Positions 33,405-39,651 of a DNA stretch of 39,651 bases are shown piece by piece. The notes beneath the pieces are model-generated. The model saw only the letters and a list, made by a program, of their open reading frames with translations. It made no database searches and was not told where the DNA came from. The translations under genes and the position numbers were made by a program. Numbering within the stretch: position 1 is the stretch's first letter; each line of letters begins with the position of its first letter. This stretch comes from JBLHKW01 sp047618565 (GTDB lineage Bacteria; Planctomycetota; UBA1135; GCA-002686595), in assembly GCA_047618565.1 (NCBI GenBank), contig JBLHKW010000027.1, forward strand, positions 1-39,651. The letters are read 5' to 3'.

Positions 33405-35183
33405 CTACTCGCCACCATCCTTGAACGTCGACAGGGTCTGGATCTCGACGGGCGCCGGTACCGATCCGCGACCACCGCTCGCCGCGAGGCTTTGACCGAC
33501 AATCTCCGCAGCCAGATCTCGCCCGTGCGTGGCACCCGCCTCGTCGGAAGCCGGGCGATCCGGATGTTCGAGATCCTCCGGCCTTGCCATGTGCAGGGTC
33601 TGGGTTGGAAAGGCGAAGCCCACGCCCAGCTGTTCGGCCAGCCTCAAGATGTCCGCGAAGAGACGGTGCTTCTCGCGTAGCTCCGTGCTCCAGTCCGGGG
33701 TCTCCACGAACGTATACAGCAGCACCTCGAGGGAGCTCGCGCCCATGCCATTCAGGTAGACGTGGTAGTAGTCCTTGCGCGTGTAAGGGTGCTGGCGAAT
33801 GATCTCGCGCACACCTTCGCAGAAGGCCTCGATCTTCTCCGGCGGCGTGTCGTAAGTCAGACCGAGGGTGGTGCGAATGCGCCTGTAGCGGCGCTTGCCC
33901 ATGTTATCGACGGGCGAGCCGATGAACTCGCGATTGGGAACCGTGATGACAGAGTTGTAGAAGGTGCGGATGCGGGTGCTTCGAAAGCCCACCGCCTCGA
34001 CCGTGCCTTCCATATCGCCGGAGACGATCCAGTCACCGATCTGAAAGGGTTTGTCCATCAGCACGGTGAAGGTGCCAAAGAGGTTCTCGACCGAGTCCTT
34101 GGCCGCAAAGCCGATCGCCAGGGATCCGAGCGAGAGACCTGCCACGATGCCCCACAGGTCCTCGGACATGCGCGAGGCCACGAACACCATCCCGATCACC
34201 ACGACGAAGATCTTCAGGGTGCGCCGCAGCAGCGGCACCAGCATGTCGTCGAACTTGCTGGCGGAGCGCGCGGCCTTGACCGCCAGGTAGTCGCACAGCA
34301 CGTCGACCAGGCGATAGAAGGCCCAGACACCTGCGACGGCCGCGATGGCGCTGGTGGCGAGACGCAGGACCGAGAGCACGCCGGCGTCGATGCCGATGAT
34401 CGGCAGCAGGAACTCGAACACGCCCACGGCCGCAAACATGCCGGCCGGGCGCTGAAAGCTGAGCAGGACATCCTTGTTCAGCCGCACGCCCTCGCCGCGC
34501 GTCAGGCGCGTTGCCACGAGCGCCGCAAGGAAGCGCGCCACGCGGTCCGCCACGGCTGCCACGAGCGCGAGCATCAGCAGACCTGCCCATTGCCAGTTTT
34601 CGACCAGGAAGACGTGCGCCGTGAGAGCTTCGGGCAGGCCGCTCCGGATGCGGTAGCGGATGCGCTCCATGGTCGAGAACCCCTCGAGCACCTCGTCCGA
34701 CAGGCCCACGCTGGCCAGCTGCGAAGCCCAGGCGCTGATCGAGCGCAGGGTCCTCTCTCCAAAGCGCCAGCCACCGTCGCTGACCCGTTCAAAGACCAGC
34801 TCGATGATGTTGTCCACGTCGTCCGCAGGCCAGGTCTCGAATTTGAACAGGCTGATCCCTTCCAGGTCCGCGCTGCCGAACTCCTTCTCGACGGAGATGC
34901 GCCGGGTACGCAGGAAGACATCCTCGTAGAGCCGGTGCGCGGCGACCTCGGCCTCCGATTGGCTACCGAACGCTCGATCCGGGAAGGTCTCGGTCGCGCG
35001 CCGTCCGTCGCCCTTCTGCATCGCCTCGAAAAAGGCCCGTTGAACGGCTCGCGGGCTGTCGAATCGTGGGGTCTCCGGTACGGCCGGCGCGTCGACCGTC
35101 TCCTGTGCGCGGCCGGGCGCCGCAACCAGGGACAGGACGATAAGCAGCCAGGCCACGCGCGTTGTCGCTATCACGGTTCGCAT
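33405..35183 (-). CDS. MscS-family mechanosensitive channel
   Basis: A 592-residue inner-membrane channel protein. The start at 35183 gives a signal peptide (MRTVIATTRVAWLLIVLSLV, then AAPGRAQ). A periplasmic domain of about 160 residues with QRAFFEAMQKGDGRRATETF comes first, then several membrane spans (AGLLMLALVAAVADRVARFL onward). The MscS core follows: FVVVIGMVFVASRMSEDLWG, SLGSLAIGFAAKDSVENLFG (the pore-lining TM3 type) and DWIVSGDMEGTVEAVGFRST, the conserved beta domain. The family opens under membrane tension to release solutes in osmotic downshock. It is divergent from the oligopeptidase lipoprotein gene at 35270. Confidence 0.92.
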   Translation of the reverse strand: MRTVIATTRVAWLLIVLSLVAAPGRAQETVDAPAVPETPRFDSPRAVQRAFFEAMQKGDGRRATETFPDRAFGSQSEAEVAAHRLYEDVFLRTRRISVEKEFGSADLEGISLFKFETWPADDVDNIIELVFERVSDGGWRFGERTLRSISAWASQLASVGLSDEVLEGFSTMERIRYRIRSGLPEALTAHVFLVENWQWAGLLMLALVAAVADRVARFLAALVATRLTRGEGVRLNKDVLLSFQRPAGMFAAVGVFEFLLPIIGIDAGVLSVLRLATSAIAAVAGVWAFYRLVDVLCDYLAVKAARSASKFDDMLVPLLRRTLKIFVVVIGMVFVASRMSEDLWGIVAGLSLGSLAIGFAAKDSVENLFGTFTVLMDKPFQIGDWIVSGDMEGTVEAVGFRSTRIRTFYNSVITVPNREFIGSPVDNMGKRRYRRIRTTLGLTYDTPPEKIEAFCEGVREIIRQHPYTRKDYYHVYLNGMGASSLEVLLYTFVETPDWSTELREKHRLFADILRLAEQLGVGFAFPTQTLHMARPEDLEHPDRPASDEAGATHGRDLAAEIVGQSLAASGGRGSVPAPVEIQTLSTFKDGGE

Positions 35184-35269
35184 CCCGGAATGGTAGGCAT
35201 GGAACTGCGGCAATTCACTTCTGTAGGCCCATAACCTTGCTCGCTATCGTTGCCAGCCCGGAGTCACCC

Positions 35270-37396
35270 ATGCACCACCGCCTGCTACCCATCGCCGCCG
35301 CCATTCTCGCCGCCTGCCAATCCAACACCATGCCCGATGCACCGCCCGACGCACCCACCGGGGCGCCCACGCAGCACGCACAGGATGATCCGTACCTCTG
35401 GCTCGAGGACGTACTCGGGGACCCATCTCTCGACTGGGTTCGAACACGCAATGCAGATAGCCAGCGGGCCCTGTCGGAGGGCCAGGAATTCGGCGAACTG
35501 CAGGCGCGCATCCTGTCGATTCTCGACTCCACCGCGCGCATCCCGCATGTCACGAAGCGTGCCGAGTATTACTACAACCTGTGGCAGGATTCGGAGAATC
35601 CGCGCGGACTCTGGCGACGCACCACGCTCGATGAGTACAGGCGCGATGACCCCACCTGGGAGACCGTGCTCGACCTGGACGCACTGGGCGCCGAGGAGGG
35701 CGAGAACTGGGTCTGGAAGGGTTCATCCTGGCTCATGCCCGACCGCACCCGTTGCCTGCTATCCCTGTCGCGCGGCGGTGCCGACGCGACGGTCGTGCGC
35801 GAGTTCGACCTGCCCACGAAGCAGTTCGTCGCCGACGGCTTCGTGCTGCCCGAGGCCAAGAGTGATGTCTCCTGGCATGATCGCGACTCGATCTTCGTCG
35901 GCACGGATTTCGGTGACGGTAGCCTGACCGAGTCCGGCTACCCACGTGTGGTCAAGCTGTGGAAGCGCGGCACGCCCCTGTCGTCAGCGCAGCTGGTCGC
36001 CGAGGGCGAGCTCGAAGACGTGGCCGTGACGGGCTTCCGCGACCAGACCCCTGGCTTCGAACGGGACTTCGTCTATCGCGCGGTGACCTTCTACACCAAT
36101 GAGATGTTCGTGTTGCGAGACGGCGTGCAGGTCAAGCTCGACAAGCAAGACAGCGCGATGGCGAGCACCCATCGCGAGTGGCTGTTCATCGAGTTGCGCG
36201 ACGACTGGAGCGTCGGTGGTTCGGACTACAGCGCCGGCTCGTTGCTGGCCATCCACATCGATGCCTTCCTCGATGGAGCGCGCGACTTTGACCTGCTCTT
36301 CGAACCCACGGAACGCACCTCGCTGGCGGGCTTCTCGGGCACACGCAACCACTTGCTGCTGAACGTGCTCGACAACGTGAAGAACCGGATCTGGGTGCTG
36401 ACCCACGGAGATGACGGTTGGCAGCGTCGTCCGCTACCCGGGCTGCCGGAGCTGGGCACGATCCACGCGACGGCGGTCGATGACCAGGACAGCGACGACT
36501 ACTGGCTGATCATCACGGATTACCTGACACCCACGAGCTTGTGGATGGGCACCATCGGTGACGGCCGCGCGACGAAGCTGAAGACGCTGCCCGAGTTCTT
36601 CGACACGTCCGACCTGGCCATCGAGCAATGCAGTGCGACCTCGGAGGACGGCACCGAGGTGCCCTACTTCCTGGTCATGGCAGGCTGCGCCCAACGCAAC
36701 GGCGAGAATCCGACTCTGTTGACAGGTTACGGGGGCTTCGAGGTCTCCCTGACCCCCAACTACAGCGCCACCATCGGCGCCAGCTGGCTCGAACGCGGCG
36801 GAGCGTTCGCGGTCGCAAACATCCGTGGCGGCGGCGAGTTCGGTCCGAGCTGGCATCAGGCGGCCCTGAAAGCGAACCGCAACAAGTGCTACGAGGACTT
36901 CGCCGCCGTGGCCCGAGATCTGATCGACCGCAAGATCACGTCGCCGCGCCACCTGGGCATCCAGGGCGGCAGTAACGGCGGCCTGCTGATGGGCAACATG
37001 ACCACGATGTACCCGGAGCTCTTCCGCGCGGTCGTCTGCCAGGTACCCCTGCTCGACATGCTGCGCTATCACCTGCTGCTCGCGGGCGCGTCGTGGATGG
37101 GCGAGTACGGCGACCCCGATGACCCCGTCGAGGCCGAGTGGCTACGCCGCTATTCCCCCTATCACAACCTGGATCCGGACAGCGCCTATCCCAAGATGCT
37201 CTTCACGACCTCGACCCGCGACGACCGCGTCCACCCCGGCCATGCACGCAAGATGATGGCGCGCATGCTGGAGCAGGGCCACGACGTCCTCTACTACGAG
37301 AACATCGAGGGCGGCCACGGCGGCGCTGCTGACAACAAGCAGGCCGCCTTCATGTCGGCGCTGGCCTACTCGTTCCTGTGGCAGACGTTGCCGTGA
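35270..37396 (+). CDS. Prolyl oligopeptidase (S9A) lipoprotein
   Basis: A 708-residue serine peptidase that cleaves short peptides, probably after proline. The start at 35270 gives a lipoprotein signal (MHHRLLPIAAAILAACQS; Cys16), with CGGAG-like purine-rich sequence upstream. After DDPYLWLEDVLGDPSLDWV there is a seven-bladed propeller region and then the hydrolase domain. Catalytic residues seen: Ser568 in GGSNGG, Asp651 or Asp652 in TRDDRVHPGHARK, and His683 in EGGHGGAAD. ANIRGGGEFGPSWHQAALK and SPYHNLD are also family signatures. The length matches the family. It probably acts at the envelope on imported or released peptides. Convergent with the TPR lipoprotein, 16 bp away. Confidence 0.94.
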   Translation: MHHRLLPIAAAILAACQSNTMPDAPPDAPTGAPTQHAQDDPYLWLEDVLGDPSLDWVRTRNADSQRALSEGQEFGELQARILSILDSTARIPHVTKRAEYYYNLWQDSENPRGLWRRTTLDEYRRDDPTWETVLDLDALGAEEGENWVWKGSSWLMPDRTRCLLSLSRGGADATVVREFDLPTKQFVADGFVLPEAKSDVSWHDRDSIFVGTDFGDGSLTESGYPRVVKLWKRGTPLSSAQLVAEGELEDVAVTGFRDQTPGFERDFVYRAVTFYTNEMFVLRDGVQVKLDKQDSAMASTHREWLFIELRDDWSVGGSDYSAGSLLAIHIDAFLDGARDFDLLFEPTERTSLAGFSGTRNHLLLNVLDNVKNRIWVLTHGDDGWQRRPLPGLPELGTIHATAVDDQDSDDYWLIITDYLTPTSLWMGTIGDGRATKLKTLPEFFDTSDLAIEQCSATSEDGTEVPYFLVMAGCAQRNGENPTLLTGYGGFEVSLTPNYSATIGASWLERGGAFAVANIRGGGEFGPSWHQAALKANRNKCYEDFAAVARDLIDRKITSPRHLGIQGGSNGGLLMGNMTTMYPELFRAVVCQVPLLDMLRYHLLLAGASWMGEYGDPDDPVEAEWLRRYSPYHNLDPDSAYPKMLFTTSTRDDRVHPGHARKMMARMLEQGHDVLYYENIEGGHGGAADNKQAAFMSALAYSFLWQTLP

Positions 37397-37412
37397 ACCG
37401 CCCGCAGGCCGA

Positions 37413-39098
37413 TCACGCGTCCGGGATGCACTTGCAGCTGGTCGTGGTCGGCTCGTCTGCCTCGGCCCACGCGACCTTGTGCTGACGCTCAAAGTCCTGG
37501 GCCTCGGCCGTCTTGCCCTGTCCCGCGAGCGCGCGGCTCATGCCGTAGAGTGACCACCCGTTCCCGCGCCACTTGGCCAGGTCCGCGCGGTACACGCGCT
37601 CGGCGTCCTCGAAGCGCCCGGCCTTGAGGTACACGGCGCCCAGGGTGTGGCGCGTGGGCTGCAGCCACTGGGGCGGCTCGCCGTACGCGAGGGAAACCTC
37701 GACATCGACGGCCTTCTCGAGCAACTCGGCCGCGCGCTCCAGTTCATCCTTCTGCAGCGCGATCTCTCCCTCGATGAAGAGGTCGCTGACCTCGAGGATG
37801 CGCAGCACCGGATCGCCATAGAAGACGGCATCCGCCGGCATGGCGTCCTTCACGCGGCGGAACTCGGCGTGCTCGCGTGCGGCGCCCTCGAAGTCGTGCT
37901 TGGCCGCGAACGCGACCGCCCGGTGGGCGTGCCATCCGGCGGTCGTGATGCGCAGGAACTCGGGCGGCGCGGGCTCGGCCAGGATCGCGTCCCAGCGCCC
38001 GAAACGCTTCTGAACGTCGTAAACCGAGGTCATCCAGAGGTCGATGAAGGGCGCCACGCCCGCCATCATCTCTTCCGGCACGTCGCTCCACATGGCGCGC
38101 GCCGCCTCCATGGCCTCCGCTTCGCGTCCGACCATCATGGCCGAGTACGCCAGCATGTGGGCGTTGTGGACCATGTACATGTGCTGCAGGCCCTGATCAG
38201 GCGAGAGCGTCCGGTAGTGATCGTCCACCGTCATCGCGTCGAGGTTCTGCTTGACCGCCTTGTCCCACTCGCCGACCTGTACGTAGATATGGGAGGGCAT
38301 GTGGTTCAGGTGACCAGCGCCCGGCATCTGCCCGCGCAAGCGGTCCGCCGCTGCCGTCGCACGACCCGGATCGAGGCTCGGCTCGACCGCGTGGATATAG
38401 AGGTGAGCGGCGCCCGGGTTGCCAGGGTCCATCTCCATCACCTGCTCGATGGTAGCGACGATGTGCAGGGTGTCGCCCTCCGGCTCTCCGGCAATCGAGT
38501 AGAGCATCCACGGACGCTGCACCATCATCGCCTCCGCGTACAGGACACCCACATCGGAGTCGTCCGGATACTCGGCCCAGACTTCCGCCATCGCGTCCGC
38601 GTAGGCCTGCTCGAGCTCAGTGCGGTCTTCGGGCCACGGGTCGGCGTAACGTGCCGTCAGCGCCTCGATCAACGCCCGCTCGAGGGGTGTCGTGTTGTCG
38701 ATGCGCGCGCGCGCCTCCTGCAACGCGCCCCACGCTGCCGCCGAACGCTCCTCCGTCATCACCGCGTCGTTGTAGTTCGGACCTTCACACAGAGCGATCC
38801 CCCACCACGCCATGGCGCTCTCGGGGTCCAGCTTGGCCGCGCCCGCGAAGGATCGGATCGCCTCGTCGTGGTTGAAGGCGTACATCCATGCCACGCCCTG
38901 ACCGAAGTACTCCTGCGCCTCGGGAGAATCCGTGGTCATCGTCCGCTGGTGTGCGCCCATGCCCTCGAAGATCTGAGCACCGGGGCCGTCGGTCTTGAGG
39001 TGGTCCGTCAAGGTCGACGCACACCCGCCGAGCGTGAGCGATCCGGCGACGAGAGAGAGGACTCGGAGGCGGCTTCGGCTGGAGCGTTTCGTGTTCAT
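37413..39098 (-). CDS. TPR-repeat lipoprotein
   Basis: A 561-residue lipoprotein of unknown function. The start at 39098 gives a signal with lipobox LTLGGC (Cys26). The mature part has TPR helices (AQEYFGQGVAWMYAFNHDEA, FAGAAKLDPESAMAWWGIAL, AAHLYIHAVEPSLDPGRATA, ELLEKAVDVEVSL, FEDAERVYRADLAKWRG). Conserved histidines in HMPSHIYV and YMVHNAHMLAYSAMM give the central part a metal-site look, as seen in a family of bacterial TPR proteins with this same order; the reaction, if any, is unknown. The C-terminus ends TSCKCIPDA. The His/Asp-rich gene starts upstream on the same strand, 116 bp away. Confidence 0.88.
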   Translation of the reverse strand: MNTKRSSRSRLRVLSLVAGSLTLGGCASTLTDHLKTDGPGAQIFEGMGAHQRTMTTDSPEAQEYFGQGVAWMYAFNHDEAIRSFAGAAKLDPESAMAWWGIALCEGPNYNDAVMTEERSAAAWGALQEARARIDNTTPLERALIEALTARYADPWPEDRTELEQAYADAMAEVWAEYPDDSDVGVLYAEAMMVQRPWMLYSIAGEPEGDTLHIVATIEQVMEMDPGNPGAAHLYIHAVEPSLDPGRATAAADRLRGQMPGAGHLNHMPSHIYVQVGEWDKAVKQNLDAMTVDDHYRTLSPDQGLQHMYMVHNAHMLAYSAMMVGREAEAMEAARAMWSDVPEEMMAGVAPFIDLWMTSVYDVQKRFGRWDAILAEPAPPEFLRITTAGWHAHRAVAFAAKHDFEGAAREHAEFRRVKDAMPADAVFYGDPVLRILEVSDLFIEGEIALQKDELERAAELLEKAVDVEVSLAYGEPPQWLQPTRHTLGAVYLKAGRFEDAERVYRADLAKWRGNGWSLYGMSRALAGQGKTAEAQDFERQHKVAWAEADEPTTTSCKCIPDA

Positions 39099-39214
39099 CG
39101 GTGAGGTAGTCTGTTAGTAGGGAAGGGTGGGCCACTCGCATGACCGACAGTCCGGAGCGCTGAAACGGGGTCTATTGGCATCGAAAGCGCGCCGCAGCGC
39201 CCTCGCGCGCCGCT

Positions 39215-39651
39215 TTACTCGAAGAGCGGCTTCGCCGAGCCGACCGTCTTGCTGCCGTCAGGCTTCTCGATCTCGATCCACCACATGCTCCCCTCCGGCA
39301 ACGGGTCGGGAGCGGTTGCGTGGATGTCGTAGTCACCGTGCGAAGGGGCGTATTCACCCTTGCCGACATAAGACAGGGTGCGATCCTGCGTACCGATCCA
39401 GGCACGCACGACCGTCGCCCCCTGGTCCGAGTAGGGCAGCTTGACGACCAGGTGCCCTTCCTTGCCGGCGACGACCCCACCATGTCCCTGGGTGAACTCC
39501 ACGTCCAGATCGCCGACCTTGAAGGTGCCGAGCGGATCCTCCGCATGCTCGTGCCCGTGATCGGCGTCGGAGTCCTCGGTATGCGCGGCAGCATCCTCCC
39601 CGTCGTGGCCGTGGTCCGCGTCGCCGTGGTCCGCGTCGCCGTGGTCCGCGT
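39215..39651 (-). CDS. His/Asp-rich protein, 5' end cut by window
   Basis: The visible C-terminal 145 codons lie on the minus strand and run off the window edge. They begin with DHGDA repeats (ADHGDADHGDADHGHDGE), then DADHGHEHAEDPLGTFKVGD, and end with a beta-sandwich-like domain (EFTQGHGGVVAGKEGHLVVK, TLSYVGKGEYAPSHGDYDIH, WWIEIEKPDGSKTVGSAKPL). Histidine- and aspartate-rich stretches like this bind metals such as zinc, nickel or cobalt, so a periplasmic metal-handling role is likely but not shown. A short reading of the last 95 codons from GTG 39502 is possible, but the frame is plainly coding upstream of it. Confidence 0.75.
   Translation of the reverse strand, partial: ADHGDADHGDADHGHDGEDAAAHTEDSDADHGHEHAEDPLGTFKVGDLDVEFTQGHGGVVAGKEGHLVVKLPYSDQGATVVRAWIGTQDRTLSYVGKGEYAPSHGDYDIHATAPDPLPEGSMWWIEIEKPDGSKTVGSAKPLFE
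39611..39651 (-). repeat. 15-bp tandem repeat encoding DHGDA
   Basis: The unit gtggtccgcgtcgcc repeats exactly twice and then partly, to the window end; it encodes Asp-His-Gly-Asp-Ala on the minus strand. More units may lie outside. Such a repeat can change in number by slippage, altering the metal-binding tract. Confidence 0.85.

Noticed and set aside
33762..35234. Plus-strand open frame of 490 codons opposite the MscS gene
   Set aside because: Composition rich in Arg, Gln, His and Asp with no family features; shadow of the channel gene.
37647..39104. Plus-strand open frame of 485 codons opposite the TPR lipoprotein
   Set aside because: Mirror frame of a well-supported lipoprotein gene; sequence shows no fold or motif.
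1..39651. tRNA, rRNA, CRISPR array, riboswitch or prophage
   Set aside because: No cloverleaf-like sequence, rRNA stretch, spaced repeats, known riboswitch core or phage structural gene was seen on either strand by reading; an RNA covariance search could still find a short one.

Overview
The window is high-GC bacterial DNA that reads most naturally as chromosome from the Planctomycetota (PVC group). No rRNA marker is present, so this is inferred from gene content: a secreted beta-propeller / c-type heme / DUF1080 fusion typical of that group, a Ser/Thr kinase with a DWG motif fused to a formylglycine-enzyme-like domain, large secreted Ig-like and SdrD-type proteins, and many small one- or two-gene units in alternating orientation. 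I see no tRNA, rRNA, CRISPR array, phage module or intact transposase.

Layout. 1-2.7 kb: a secreted esterase-like protein diverging from a class I fructose-bisphosphate aldolase with a strong terminator. 2.7-4.7 kb: two decaying neighbours, a TPR/winged-helix regulator with two in-frame TAG codons and a small beta-propeller gene with a frameshift. 4.7-7.0 kb: a diheme cytochrome c peroxidase diverging from a TlpA/redoxin-like gene in which TGA replaces the first cysteine of the redox motif; a hairpin with a GGUC loop lies 24 nt downstream, so this is a strong selenoprotein candidate. 7.0-12 kb: a GNAT acetyltransferase, a small membrane protein and a 1097-residue membrane / spermidine-synthase-like / TPR fusion. 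12.3-17.5 kb: the 1288-residue secreted multidomain protein, convergent with a secreted PPC-like protein. 17.7-22.9 kb: a lipoprotein, then a tight three-gene unit made of an XPB-type helicase, a helicase-associated protein that carries a copy of the XPB N-terminal domain, and a small helix-turn-helix-like protein. 23.1-28.2 kb: a cassette of a sigma-like protein, an overlapping repeat protein, a 61-residue membrane peptide and a 1062-residue surface protein; codon usage shifts inside the second and last of these genes, suggesting exchange of the central block. 28.2-39.65 kb: an SdrD-type secreted protein, the receptor-like kinase, an MscS-type channel, an S9 prolyl oligopeptidase lipoprotein, a TPR lipoprotein and a His/Asp-rich protein cut by the window edge.

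How the genes fit together. Many products are exported or envelope-anchored and suit a life of degrading polymers and sensing the envelope: esterase, oligopeptidase, glycan-type DUF1080/NPCBM protein, cytochrome peroxidase, thiol/selenol redox protein, mechanosensitive channel and a kinase with an extracytoplasmic sensor. The main cytoplasmic group is the XPB unit, which probably acts in DNA repair or remodelling. The points most worth following are the selenoprotein, the XPB partner genes and the mosaic surface-protein cassette.
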